64,000 nucleotides of DNA from Streptomyces sp. NBC_00377 (GCF_036075115.1 NZ_CP107958.1:5642001-5706000), one strand, 5' to 3'. Shown: positions 44,004-53,586, counted from the first letter of the stretch. Notes: generated by a model not told the origin, from the sequence alone. Numbers and translations: made by a program.

Positions 44004-47000
44004 TGGCCCTCGCTCCACAGGTACTCGAACTCGGTGAAGGCGAGTTCCTCACCGAAGTTCGTGATGTTGTCCCGCACGTTCAGGATCAGGCAGCTCTCCT
44101 TGCCACCGTTCTTCGGGCCGCGCAGACCGCGTCCGATCATCTGCTGGTAGATGTTCGGGCTGTACGTCGGGCGGGCCACGACCACGACGCGGGTGGCCGG
44201 TGCGTCGAAGCCCTGGGTGAGCACGCCGTAGTTGGTCAGGACCTGGATCCTGCCCTTGCGAAAGTCGTCGATCCGCTTGCGTCGTTCGTTGGGGGGCGTG
44301 GTCGAGTCGATCGCGGCGGCCTTGATGTCCCGGTCACCGAGCTTGGCAGCCAGTAGCTTGGCGTGGGCCACGGAGGTGGCGAACACCAGCACCGGCCAGT
44401 CGGAGGGCATGGCGACGATCTCGTCGACGATGCGCTGGCTACGTCCGTGGTCCTCGGCCAACCGCTGCTCGGCGCCCTTGGGCAAGGTGGAGAATTTCTC
44501 GGACTGGGCACGCTCGTCCGCCGTGAGCGCGATGTCGGCGCCCACCAGTTCTCGATGCTTGACCTGGGCCAGGACACCGATCTGCTGCAACCCCTTGATG
44601 GCGACGGACAGATCGCCGTCGAAGACGCCGGTGTCGAGGCGGCTGCCGAACCGCTGCACCAGCAGCCGGGTCAGTTCCTCGTTGTTCCGGTACGGGGTCG
44701 CGGTGAGTCCGATCAGATGACGACTGGTGCGGCGGTGCGTGAGGTCGAGCTGTTCGAGCAGTCGTGTGTAGCGCGGGGACATCGCGGTGTGCGCCTCGTC
44801 GATGATGACGAGTTCGGCAGCCTCCCTCAGCCAGGCGTAGTCCTCCTTCTCCAGACAGTTGTCCAGTTTGGCGTCGGTGGCGACGACAAGGTGCGGACGT
44901 CCGTCGACGGGCGTCGCCTCGTTCGAGGCCCAGAGCCGACTGATGACCAGGGGTAGCTCGGGACCCACCTTCGACCAGACGAATTTCCAGCTCTGCACGG
45001 CCTGCTCGCACAGCTCCTCGGTCTGGGCGATCCACAGGACCGGACCGGGCAGATCCTCCCGATCACGGATCCACCGGATCACTCCCTCCGCTGTGACGCG
45101 TGTCTTGCCGGATCCGGTCGGCAGGCTGAGCATGCCGCGCTGGGGCATCCGGTTCTCCAGCAGGGCGAGCAGCGCCTGCGCGAGTTCCTCCTGGTAGGGG
45201 TGCAGGGCAGGGAACTCGGACGGACCGTCGATCTCGAGGCGGGGCTCCAGCGAGGGCACCTGGGCGCCGGCGAAGGAGTCAGGGAACCCCAGGTCGGTGA
45301 CGAAGCGCAAGGCCTTCGTGTTCCCGGTGAAGGAGCTGGGGGCCCGAGTGGGGAAGTCCAGGGCGAGATCCCGGGAGTGGACCCGAAGGATCGCTTCGCC
45401 GTGGGCGTTGAAGGCCATTTCGGCAATGCGCCGAGGGTCCGGTTCGGCGCCCTGCTCCTGGATCTCGCTCTCCATGAGGCCGGGCGGAAGCTCGCCACGC
45501 AGGGCCTCCTCACCGATCAGCAGAGCGATCTTGTCGATGATGCTCTCGCTTTCCCGCACAGCGCGCAGTCGCCTCAGCAGGGCTTGGTCCTGCTCCTGCC
45601 TGTCTTGGAGAGCAAGAGCCTGGCCGCAACCGGCCACGCCAAAACCCCACTTGAATTCCTCATCGGCGGCTTGCAGCACCTGTAGCCGGTCGAGGGAGTC
45701 CAGCACGAAAAGAGTCTGGCCCTTCTTCGCGAAGCTGAGCGGCTTCCGCTTGCTGCCCATGGGAGTGCGCACCACCTGCTCAAGCTCGGAGCAGCGCTGG
45801 ATCTTGTAGCTGCTGCCGGCCTGACCGAGGCGCGCCTTGACCGTCGTGAACTCCTCGAACAGGGACACGGCCCGGCCGGTCTTGACGGGCTCGAGCTCTC
45901 TGCTGATGACGTCGGAGACCTTGAGCATGCCCCATTCCTCGATCATCTCCTTCGCCGTGGCCACGTCCGCCTTGTCGGTGACCAGGAGCGCGGGGAGGCG
46001 CTCACGGACGAGCTCCTTGAACTCCACCTCGTTCAGCGCGACGGCGATCTCGTTGTCGGCGCGTCCTTCCCAGGAGGACCCCACCCGACAGCGGGTGAGC
46101 ACGTCTTCCGGGAACTCGAAGCCGACCCGGTGCAGCAGGGCGTACGCACGACCTATGAAGGCGTCGTCCTCGCTCTTGAGCACGAGGTCCAACAGCTTGC
46201 CCCAGCGTCGGGTGGGCACCTCGTCGGAGGTCGTGGGCATGTTGAGCTTCCGCGCCGCCTCCTCCGAGATCTCGGCGACAGGGAGCACAGCACGGTAAGC
46301 CTTGAGCTGAGGACCGACGGCCTCGGACACCCGGGTCAGTCCCAAGGAGGTCTTCACGAGGCCATGTTTGGAGATCATCCAGCGCAGCGGGGACATCACG
46401 GCCTTGCGGGTGCTGGCGGTGGCTCCGTACTGCATCTGCCAGTGCTGCGAGATGTCGGACGCCGGCAGGGCCGCCACGAAGGCTGCGCGGCCCTCCTCGG
46501 ACAGCGCGGGCAGCAGGTGCAGCGGTCCCAACGTCGGAGCACCTTCGACGGAGAGGCGGGAGATGCTGGGCCGGGGGGCGGCGCTCGGCAGACTGCGCAG
46601 GTGCGAGTCGTGAACGACCTGTCGGTACTCCTCGAACCACGTTTCCTCGTGGGGCCGGTATCCGCCGGTAGGGCGATCGAACAGCCCTAGGTCGCGGAAG
46701 ACCGGTCTGTCGCTCTCGTGGAAATCCAGGTCGACCACGATGGCCTTGTCGCGGTTTCCGTCGCGGGGCACCACCGGTCCGGGTAGGAGGCAGTCGCGCA
46801 TCGGCCTGTAACGACCGTCCACGGTACGGACGCGCAGCGTCTTCAGCGGCCTGGGCACCTTGGCACGAATGCGGTCGACGTTCGCGCTACCGCCGGCGCT
46901 GCGCAGCAGGATCCAGAAGTTCGACCACGAGTTGTCGTCGTAGTTGTCGAACCCTTGATCGAGGACGCCCTCGAACCGTCCCTGCGCATCGGCGACCCTG

Positions 47001-48799
47001 ATGCCGATGTTGTGCAGATGCCGCGCCATTTCGGGGCGCTCGGAGATCCACGGGTGGACGTAGACCATGTCGTCGCGGAGCGTGTCGGCGGAGGTTCGGT
47101 GGAAGATCTCACCGGCTACGGGGGCGACGACCCCGTGCTCCTCGGTCAGCACGATCCTGGCCTTGCGGGCCTCGGCGGTAAGCGGGGAGTCTCCGCGCAA
47201 GCCTCCGGACTGATCCTTGAGCACCATCAGCGACAGGATCTCGATGGCGTGGCACGAGGCCTCCGCGGAGCCGTCGGCGACAAGTGCCTCGAGCCAGTCC
47301 TTGACGTTCTCAGGTGTCTTCCCGGCCGCGTCCAGGATGTGCGTCATCTTGCCGCGGCGGAGGGCGGTGTCGGAGGCGTCGACGGATGCGTGCACCCAGT
47401 TGGTGGGGCGGCCGCTGTACTCCGACCAGATCCGGACCCATTCCTTGTCAAGATTCGACGGCGTGATGAACAGATCGCGAGGGACCTGGAGTTCGCCGTT
47501 CTGGTCGGGCAGGGAGGGACGTTGGGCAGCTATTTCCCACACTTGCCGGAGGAAGTAGTCGTCGGCCCAGTTGAGCTTCTCCTTGGTGCGGCCCGGCAGC
47601 AGGGGAAGGTAAGCGGCAGGGTCCTCGGCAGGCACTAGCTTGGGCAGGGTATCGATCACCAACCGGGCCGCGACCTGCAGCAGTTCCCGGTTGAAGGGAC
47701 TGCCGTCCAGAAGGTGCTGGCGATCCTCGTTTGTCTTCCACGGGGCGTTGAGGATGCCGGTCAGCGACACCTCGTACTTCGTCGGGAAGAACGCCCAGAA
47801 CGACCCCCTGCCGCCGGGCGTGGTGTACAGGCCGTTGCGGACGGTGTATTCGGGCACCGCCCATGAGATCTCGAGCACCGGCCGGTTGTGCAACTCGCCG
47901 GCGGTGTCCGCGACCTTGTCAGTGGGGGAATGGGCGACAGAGAACACCTTCCACTGCTCGGTGGTCTGCTTGGCGCCGCGTGCCACTTCCTTGAGGGTGC
48001 GGTGGACGTCCTTGGATTCGACGGAGATCTCCCGGCGCGCGGGGGGCATGGAGCGCTCGTCGTGCAGGAGTACCTGTCCGACGTGGGAGGAGAACAGCTG
48101 GAAGTGGGCAGGAAAGGCTTCCGTCACCCGCCCACTGCGGCTCCTGTACCCGCTGATGTCCCGTCCGAGGCGCTCTGCGGCACCAGGCATCAGGGGCAGG
48201 CGGACGACGGTGGTGGCCCAGCGCAGGAGCTTGTCCAGCACGTTGTCGTCGGCACGCTCCTGTTCGACATCGAGGGGCCGGGCCATACGGAGCACCGGGG
48301 TGTCCATTCCGATGTCGCCCTGCCGGCCGATGGCCTGGGCGATCTCGGCGGCGGACCATTCCCGGTCGAAGCCGAAACCGAAGGCACCGTTCCCGCTGAA
48401 GAATTGGGGCGAGTCGCTCACGGAGAGCACGGACTTGATGCCGACGCCGAAGCGGCCGATCTGCCCGCCGCGCTTGCGCGAGACGCTCATACGCAGGATC
48501 GTCTCGGCACCCTCCGGCGTGACCGGGGTGCCTTCGTTCGCGCAGTAGAGGTGGGTTTCGGTCAGGACGACGTGCAGCTTGCCGCCGGGTGATGCCGCGA
48601 TCTCGTCCGCCGCGTTCTGGACGAGTTCGAGCAACTGCCTTTCGCCGTAGCCGCCCTGGGTGATGCGGCGCTCACCGTTGGCGTGCTCCTGTATCAGCCC
48701 CGGGTCGACCTGATACGTCTTCAGGACGGTCGAGGACTGTCGGATCACGGTGTCGATCACGGGCGGGAGCGAAGGGTCGGCCAACTGCCGGTCGGTCAT
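44000..48799 (-). CDS. Giant GHKL ATPase (sacsin/Hsp90-like) fused to SF2 helicase
   Basis: A 1599-residue protein, first gene of the operon. Residues ~45-200 form a GHKL ATP-binding domain of the sacsin/Hsp90 sort: ERQLLELVQNAADEIAAS (N box, about 53), YCANEGTPV, and GGQIGRFGVGIKSVLSVSDS (G2 box, about 118). Residues ~200-1180 are long, helical-rich and unrecognised. Residues ~1190-1599 are an SF2 helicase: LSLPTGSGKTRVTAEGVI (about 1223), VIIDEAHTAMSPRY (about 1333), LIGLTATPYRNNEEL, and motif VI QMIGRGLRGPKNGG (about 1556). The fusion suggests a GHKL clamp that loads or gates a DNA or RNA translocase. A terminator lies upstream. Confidence 0.85.
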   Translation of the reverse strand: MTDRQLADPSLPPVIDTVIRQSSTVLKTYQVDPGLIQEHANGERRITQGGYGERQLLELVQNAADEIAASPGGKLHVVLTETHLYCANEGTPVTPEGAETILRMSVSRKRGGQIGRFGVGIKSVLSVSDSPQFFSGNGAFGFGFDREWSAAEIAQAIGRQGDIGMDTPVLRMARPLDVEQERADDNVLDKLLRWATTVVRLPLMPGAAERLGRDISGYRSRSGRVTEAFPAHFQLFSSHVGQVLLHDERSMPPARREISVESKDVHRTLKEVARGAKQTTEQWKVFSVAHSPTDKVADTAGELHNRPVLEISWAVPEYTVRNGLYTTPGGRGSFWAFFPTKYEVSLTGILNAPWKTNEDRQHLLDGSPFNRELLQVAARLVIDTLPKLVPAEDPAAYLPLLPGRTKEKLNWADDYFLRQVWEIAAQRPSLPDQNGELQVPRDLFITPSNLDKEWVRIWSEYSGRPTNWVHASVDASDTALRRGKMTHILDAAGKTPENVKDWLEALVADGSAEASCHAIEILSLMVLKDQSGGLRGDSPLTAEARKARIVLTEEHGVVAPVAGEIFHRTSADTLRDDMVYVHPWISERPEMARHLHNIGIRVADAQGRFEGVLDQGFDNYDDNSWSNFWILLRSAGGSANVDRIRAKVPRPLKTLRVRTVDGRYRPMRDCLLPGPVVPRDGNRDKAIVVDLDFHESDRPVFRDLGLFDRPTGGYRPHEETWFEEYRQVVHDSHLRSLPSAAPRPSISRLSVEGAPTLGPLHLLPALSEEGRAAFVAALPASDISQHWQMQYGATASTRKAVMSPLRWMISKHGLVKTSLGLTRVSEAVGPQLKAYRAVLPVAEISEEAARKLNMPTTSDEVPTRRWGKLLDLVLKSEDDAFIGRAYALLHRVGFEFPEDVLTRCRVGSSWEGRADNEIAVALNEVEFKELVRERLPALLVTDKADVATAKEMIEEWGMLKVSDVISRELEPVKTGRAVSLFEEFTTVKARLGQAGSSYKIQRCSELEQVVRTPMGSKRKPLSFAKKGQTLFVLDSLDRLQVLQAADEEFKWGFGVAGCGQALALQDRQEQDQALLRRLRAVRESESIIDKIALLIGEEALRGELPPGLMESEIQEQGAEPDPRRIAEMAFNAHGEAILRVHSRDLALDFPTRAPSSFTGNTKALRFVTDLGFPDSFAGAQVPSLEPRLEIDGPSEFPALHPYQEELAQALLALLENRMPQRGMLSLPTGSGKTRVTAEGVIRWIRDREDLPGPVLWIAQTEELCEQAVQSWKFVWSKVGPELPLVISRLWASNEATPVDGRPHLVVATDAKLDNCLEKEDYAWLREAAELVIIDEAHTAMSPRYTRLLEQLDLTHRRTSRHLIGLTATPYRNNEELTRLLVQRFGSRLDTGVFDGDLSVAIKGLQQIGVLAQVKHRELVGADIALTADERAQSEKFSTLPKGAEQRLAEDHGRSQRIVDEIVAMPSDWPVLVFATSVAHAKLLAAKLGDRDIKAAAIDSTTPPNERRKRIDDFRKGRIQVLTNYGVLTQGFDAPATRVVVVARPTYSPNIYQQMIGRGLRGPKNGGKESCLILNVRDNITNFGEELAFTEFEYLWSEGQ

Positions 48800-48848
48800 G
48801 TGGCACCTGTCTCGAACGAGAGAAACGAACCGAGGACACCGTGGGGGA

Positions 48849-48877
48849 GGGGGCGCCGGTGTGAAGCCGGCGCCCCC
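48849..48877 (-). terminator. Terminator between the small Thr-rich protein gene and the GHKL-helicase gene
   Basis: An 11-bp perfect stem (GGGGGCGCCGG at 48849-48859 with CCGGCGCCCCC at 48867-48877) and 7-base loop, 42 bases beyond the stop codon of the minus-strand gene at 48919-49302. Confidence 0.82.
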
Positions 48878-48918
48878 GGCTGAAGCAAATCAGGACAGCT
48901 TATGAGAAATGAGGGGGA

Positions 48919-49302
48919 TCAGCTGTCGATAGTAGTGACCGTGGTGACGGTCGTGATCGTGGTGAAGGTCGTCGTCACGGTCACGATCGTCGCAGTCCGC
49001 TTGGCCGAGCGGATCTTCTTGGTGCGGGTGACCTTGATCTGGTAGGTGCGGGGGCTACCGGCGCGCCGGGGGGTGGCGGGGCGACGGGTGGAGCGGGACC
49101 TACGGGGCACGGGCGGGACGAAGGGGGTGGTTGTCTGCTCCGTGGGCTGGCTCTGCGCGTGGCGGGCGAGGCGACGCCGCTCCGACGCGAGGACCTGGGG
49201 GTGGATACCGTGACACATCAGGAGCTCTGCGCGGAGATCGGGGTCCTCCGTGTTGTCGTACTCCCTGATGAACCACGCCATCCAGGCCTCATCGTCGTTC
49301 AT
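48919..49302 (-). CDS. Small protein with a threonine/valine/isoleucine repeat tail, 127 aa
   Basis: Residues 1-55 are acidic and helical (MNDDEAWMAWFIREYDNTED, PDLRAELLMCHGIHPQVLAS). The middle is basic and Arg/Pro-rich (PRRSRSTRRPATPRRAG), ending KVTRTKKIRSAKR. The last 24 residues are almost only Thr, Val and Ile in a near-alternating pattern (TATIVTVTTTFTTITTVTTV), a strongly beta-prone, amyloid-like stretch. ATG at 49302 follows AGGGAGGGG; the longer frame upstream is noncoding. It faces the HTH-GHKL gene and is first on the minus strand of the island. I know no family; a toxin, aggregation switch or membrane-inserting peptide are all possible. Confidence 0.72.
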   Translation of the reverse strand: MNDDEAWMAWFIREYDNTEDPDLRAELLMCHGIHPQVLASERRRLARHAQSQPTEQTTTPFVPPVPRRSRSTRRPATPRRAGSPRTYQIKVTRTKKIRSAKRTATIVTVTTTFTTITTVTTVTTIDS

Positions 49303-49622
49303 GTGGGTCCCCTCCCTGTGGGCGCGCGCCAACGAGCACCCGTGACTGGATGACGCAATGCAAAGACAGCTGTAACTGGTCTGAGGACAGAGCTCTCCGC
49401 CCCCCGGAGCAAGCGCATCCTCAACGGCCTTGGCCACGTGGGGAGTTGCCTAGGAGAACCGTAGCACGCAGCTTGTGTGCCGATCTGAAGATCGGAAGAA
49501 AATTCAAGCTGCCCTGCTGGCGCACGAATCGATCGTGCACGTCTAATGAAATTTGACAGCGCCGTTGACGTCAATCGCGATGCTATGGTGACGCTGCCCG
49601 GAACCGATGGGGAAGTGGGGCT
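49303..49622. promoter_or_regulatory. Divergent, AT-richer promoter region inside the defence island
   Basis: These 320 bases separate divergent genes and contain no gene. The part 49455-49590 is much richer in A and T than the surroundings (for example GAAGAAAATTCAAGC, CTAATGAAATTTGACAGC). A short hairpin CCGATCT/AGATCGG lies at about 49480-49495. TTGACA at about 49552 and TTGACG at about 49563 are -35-like. The HTH domain of the flanking gene's product may bind here. Confidence 0.5.
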
Positions 49623-51713
49623 ATGGACGACGACACCGAGGACTTCGGTCTGTGGCTTGGGCGCCAGCTGCGCCGCAAGGGGATCTCGCAGGCGGAGTTC
49701 GCCAAGCGGCTGGACCTGACGCGCGCGGCGGTGTCGGCGTGGGTCACCGGCAGGGCGCAGCCGCGGGCGGAGGTGATGGTCAGGATCGCCGAGATCCTGG
49801 AGACGGACGTCGCCACCCTGGTCACCAGGGACGCCGACGCCGGATCGGCCCGACCGATCGGCTGGTATCACCGGATCGCCCACCATGACGGCGGCCGGGA
49901 GTACGGTAACGCGGCCGCCTTCGCCTTCGACGCGAACCTGGCTGTACTGGCCCGGGAGGTCACGCAGAACTCCCTGGACGAGCGGCTGGACCCGCGGCGT
50001 CCGGTGCGGGTGCGCTTCACCCTGCACGAGCTGACCGGTGAACACCTGCACTCCTTTCTCTCCGCGCTGAAGTGGGACGAGCTGGAGCCCCACTACACGG
50101 CGGCGGCACAGTCCCGGCAGAAGGTCGGCCGGGTCCTCGCGGAGGGGCTCCGGGCCTTGCGTGAGGACTCCTCTCTTCTGCTTCTCCGGGTGGACGACTA
50201 CAACGCCTCGGGGCTTACCGGGCCCGAGTACGGGGACGGCCGGTACGCCGCTGTGGTTCGCCGGCAGCTCGACAGTCACAAAAGCGACGACCGGGCCGGT
50301 GGTTCGTACGGGCTGGGGAAGGCAACCCTGTGGGCAGCCAGTCGGCTCGGTCTGGTGCTGATCAACAGCACCCTGTCCGAGACATATGAGGGGCGGACGG
50401 CCCGCCGGGTGGTCGGACGTCTCGACCTACCCTGGCGAGAGGTCGACGGAGTCGCCTACGCCGGACCTGCCTGGCTCGGTGAGTCGGACACGGAGAAAGA
50501 GCACGAAGGTGTCTCCCGCTCCTGGTGGGCGGACGAGCGTGTGGTCGCCGATCTGCGACTCGATCGGGACAGCGACGATCCGGGAACTTCCTTCCTCGTC
50601 GTCGGTGCTCACGACGCGGCCGGCAACAACGACACCCTGGAGGACCTGCACGAGGCCCTCAGCCAGGCGCTGGCCGACAATTTCTGGGCCGCCATGACCT
50701 CCGGCCGTTCGACGTCGGCCACGCTGGAGGCATCGGTCCGCGCTCTTCGCAATGGTGAATTCGTGGTTCCGGAGAAGCGGGTCGATCCGCTCGATCGGCA
50801 CCCGGCGCTGGCCCACGCACTCCGGGCGTACATCGACGGCGAGACGGTCGACGAGCTCACGGCCACCGGACAGGTCGCCGCCGTGGAGGTCGCCCTTGTC
50901 GTCCCGCCGCTGCGGGCCGCCGGGCGCAGGGCTGAAGGACACAGCCACCGCGCCGTACTCCTGGTCACTCCTGCCGCGGACAAGGATGAGGAGCACAGCC
51001 GTATCACCTGCATGCGCGGGACTCGCATGACTGTCACGGCCCGACGTCCTCGCGGCCTGCGGCCTGGAGTGGACCCCTTCCAAGCCGTCCTGCTCGCCGG
51101 TTTCGCCACTGGCGACGACGGCGCGGCGACCCACGCCGCCGAGGCGTTCCTACGAGCCGCCGAGCCGCCGGAGCACGACAGGTGGGGGGCGACGGAGGAA
51201 CTCACCGCCGCCTATGCCAACGCGCCTCGGCGATTGACCGAGTTCAACGCGGCCATGGACGCAGCGTTGAGGGGTGTGATCGGCCGCCGGACTGCCGGGC
51301 AGGGTTCGACCGGCCCGGAGGTCCTCCGGAAGCTGCTGCGCCTGGATGCGCCCGCCGTAGGCAGTGGTCGTCGTGGCCAGGGACACCCGCTCGTGGACCG
51401 GGTCGTCGGGAAGGTGGACAGATACGGGGCCTGGACCTTGGACGTGACGCTGACCGTCCCACAGCGCGACAACCGCTGGCAGCTACTGCCGGTGGTCAAG
51501 TTCGATGTGCGATCAGGGGGACGTCCTTCGTTGGAGTGGGCGGAGCTGTCCGCGAAGGAAAACTGCGAGATCGTCGACGGCAGGCTGCTCGTCGATCCGG
51601 ACGTACGGTCGGCTCGCTTCGGCGGCGTCACGGCTGTCGGCAGCCACCCGGTGGCCGCCGCCATGGCCGGTGTGATCGTGGACATTCAGCAGGCACGGGA
51701 GGCTTCGGCGTGA
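49623..51713 (+). CDS. HTH-GHKL ATPase (MORC/MutL-like restriction-associated ATPase)
   Basis: A 696-residue protein. Residues ~8-65 form an XRE-type helix-turn-helix (LRRKGISQAEFAKRLDLTRA, AVSAWVTGRAQPRAEVMVRI). From about 85 comes a GHKL ATPase: N box LAREVTQNSLDERLD (about 105-119), G1-like LLRVDDYNASGL (about 187), G2 GGSYGLGKATLWAASRLGL (about 226). The C-terminal half is beta-rich with WQLLPVVKFDVRSGGRPSLE near the end. GHKL ATPases of this MutL/MORC-related sort occur in bacterial restriction clusters with m5C methylases and Vsr, as here. The stop overlaps the next start by two bases. Confidence 0.82.
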   Translation: MDDDTEDFGLWLGRQLRRKGISQAEFAKRLDLTRAAVSAWVTGRAQPRAEVMVRIAEILETDVATLVTRDADAGSARPIGWYHRIAHHDGGREYGNAAAFAFDANLAVLAREVTQNSLDERLDPRRPVRVRFTLHELTGEHLHSFLSALKWDELEPHYTAAAQSRQKVGRVLAEGLRALREDSSLLLLRVDDYNASGLTGPEYGDGRYAAVVRRQLDSHKSDDRAGGSYGLGKATLWAASRLGLVLINSTLSETYEGRTARRVVGRLDLPWREVDGVAYAGPAWLGESDTEKEHEGVSRSWWADERVVADLRLDRDSDDPGTSFLVVGAHDAAGNNDTLEDLHEALSQALADNFWAAMTSGRSTSATLEASVRALRNGEFVVPEKRVDPLDRHPALAHALRAYIDGETVDELTATGQVAAVEVALVVPPLRAAGRRAEGHSHRAVLLVTPAADKDEEHSRITCMRGTRMTVTARRPRGLRPGVDPFQAVLLAGFATGDDGAATHAAEAFLRAAEPPEHDRWGATEELTAAYANAPRRLTEFNAAMDAALRGVIGRRTAGQGSTGPEVLRKLLRLDAPAVGSGRRGQGHPLVDRVVGKVDRYGAWTLDVTLTVPQRDNRWQLLPVVKFDVRSGGRPSLEWAELSAKENCEIVDGRLLVDPDVRSARFGGVTAVGSHPVAAAMAGVIVDIQQAREASA

Positions 51714-52684
51714 GCACCGTGTACGCGTACCCGACCTTGGTAGGGAAGATCGAGGTCACCGTCCGAGGGGCGAGCATAGACGGGAAGCCGCTGCAGCTCT
51801 CGCTGATCTCCCAACGCGATCAGGTCGTCGCCCTCCATCAGATCGAGCGGGACGACTGGACCGAAGGCGTACTCGATCTCGAAGTCTCCCTCCCCATGGA
51901 CGAATTGGCCGACGGCCCGTGGTCCGGAGTCACCTGTGTCGCCGTACTGTCCGAGGGAGCCACCAACACCCGCAGGGTAAGTCGCCTGGAACGCCGTCGT
52001 GACGACACCCACTGGCGAGGCGAGGTCCGAGTGCGCCGCTCCACTCACGTGGCGCGCGCCGTCCTGGACGTGAGTGTCGTCGGCAGTCACGGTGGAGTTG
52101 ACGGGCGTGTCCTCGGCACCACGGATAGGCCCTGGATCGTGGACCTCCTTACTCGCACTCCCACGAGACAACGCGATCTGGAGATCCTGGAGGAGGATTT
52201 CCGCGACGGTCCGCAGGAGTGGCTGCGTCCGTTCATGGATGCGCCTTGGTTGATCGACACCACCGGAGACGTGCCGGCCGTCCTGCTCAACACGTCCTTC
52301 GAAGGTCTTCCCGAGCTGCTGTCCGGTGCTCGTGGCCCGTTGGAGAAGGCAACCGCGGGACTGGTGGCCGCACAGATTGCGGGAGAGGCCTGGGCGACGA
52401 TGTTCCACTCCGCGCTGAGCGACCTCGAATGCGATGAAGACGGCACCCCGCGCTTTCCTGGTGGATGGCGTGAGTCAGTGCTGCGCTCCATGCTTCCCGA
52501 GGTGTTTCCCGGGCTGCCCCTCTCGGAGGCCTTGGGCGAGGCCCTCAGCCGTCGAGGTGACGGCCGAGGATGGGCAGAGGTCCAGTCGCGGATTCAGTTC
52601 GCAGCAGGAAGACGCGGCCAGGTGCCCAAGAATCTGACGGCGGCCATCCGTGCCGTAACCCGTGCCCAGGAAGTGAGCCGATGA
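51710..52684 (+). CDS. Unknown protein of the GHKL triad, 324 aa
   Basis: The N-terminal ~130 residues look beta-rich (KIEVTVRGASIDGKPLQLSL, WRGEVRVRRSTHVARAVLDV); the C-terminal half is helical (LEILEEDFRDGPQEWLRPFM, LVAAQIAGEAWATMFHSALS, ending AAIRAVTRAQEVSR). No catalytic motif is evident; there is no clear PD-(D/E)XK core. The GTG at 51710 overlaps the stop of the HTH-GHKL gene and its own stop overlaps the next ATG, so the three products are made together and probably form a complex. I do not recognise the family; a bridging or nuclease-like subunit is possible. Confidence 0.75.
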   Translation: MSTVYAYPTLVGKIEVTVRGASIDGKPLQLSLISQRDQVVALHQIERDDWTEGVLDLEVSLPMDELADGPWSGVTCVAVLSEGATNTRRVSRLERRRDDTHWRGEVRVRRSTHVARAVLDVSVVGSHGGVDGRVLGTTDRPWIVDLLTRTPTRQRDLEILEEDFRDGPQEWLRPFMDAPWLIDTTGDVPAVLLNTSFEGLPELLSGARGPLEKATAGLVAAQIAGEAWATMFHSALSDLECDEDGTPRFPGGWRESVLRSMLPEVFPGLPLSEALGEALSRRGDGRGWAEVQSRIQFAAGRRGQVPKNLTAAIRAVTRAQEVSR

Positions 52685-53586
52685 GCCGACTCCGCATCGA
52701 GCCCCCCGAACGGCTCGCGTTGCTCCCCGGTCACCGGGCCATGGCCTTCCTCACCCATGGGGTACGCGCGGGGCAGGACGGCCTGCCGCAGGTGGCGATT
52801 CTCCGGGCGAGCACGCCGATCGAGAGTGACTCCGTCCGGTGGAGCGCTGCCCCGGTGCGGGAGATCGTCGAGGAGGCGATGCACAGGTTCGATGCGGCGC
52901 GGACCGACGCCGATGCCTGGCTGGCGCCTCGGCTGCACGCGACCCTGCGGATGACCCGTGCTGAGGCGGCGACCCCGGATCTGTGGAACTTCCTGGCGCT
53001 GGCCGTGGCACCCGACTTTGTCTTGTGGCGCCACATGCCGCCCGGGGAGGCCGGCGACGGCACGCCCAGGAAGGTCAACAGCGCCAGATTCGTAGGCCCT
53101 CACTACAGCCAGGCCTTCGCCCGACTGTGGTGGGCCGCCGAGATGTTCCGGGACGGGCCTGATTACACCCCCGCGGAAATCGCCTGCCGCAATCAGGACA
53201 TGACCAACACTGCGCTCCGGCTCGCTGTCATCGATCACAAGCCCACAGCACTGGCCCTGGTGCGGGTCCTCAAAGGGCTGACCGACGAGGGGGCCACACG
53301 ACTCGGGGATCGGGTCAACGCGCTCTGTACGGCAGTCAATACGGCCGGCAGCACGCTCATGTACGAGGTGATCGCTCCGGACGAGGCGCCCGACCACCAC
53401 GCGCTCACCGACTGGATCGACGATGCGGAATCGGCACCGGCGGTTCCGTGGGACCGGCTTCCCGGAGGGCCGGACGACGGCACCGCCCGGCGTTCCTCCT
53501 GCGAGGTACTGTCGCGGATGTTCGAGCGATTCGCCGCAGAGGCGCCGTTGCGTGACCGGGCTCGGTCCGGGACGGCGCACGCTTAG
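52681..53586 (+). CDS. DUF6339-like protein of the GHKL triad, 301 aa
   Basis: A 301-residue soluble, helical protein. The centre FLALAVAPDFVLWRHMPPGE with ARFVGPHYSQAFARLWWAAE and NQDMTNTALRLAVIDHKPTA is the pattern I associate with DUF6339, a family often encoded with GHKL/Z1-type restriction clusters. Its function is unknown. The ATG overlaps the preceding stop (ATGA). The C-terminus is variable. The family name is given from memory and should be treated as tentative. Confidence 0.7.
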   Translation: MSRLRIEPPERLALLPGHRAMAFLTHGVRAGQDGLPQVAILRASTPIESDSVRWSAAPVREIVEEAMHRFDAARTDADAWLAPRLHATLRMTRAEAATPDLWNFLALAVAPDFVLWRHMPPGEAGDGTPRKVNSARFVGPHYSQAFARLWWAAEMFRDGPDYTPAEIACRNQDMTNTALRLAVIDHKPTALALVRVLKGLTDEGATRLGDRVNALCTAVNTAGSTLMYEVIAPDEAPDHHALTDWIDDAESAPAVPWDRLPGGPDDGTARRSSCEVLSRMFERFAAEAPLRDRARSGTAHA

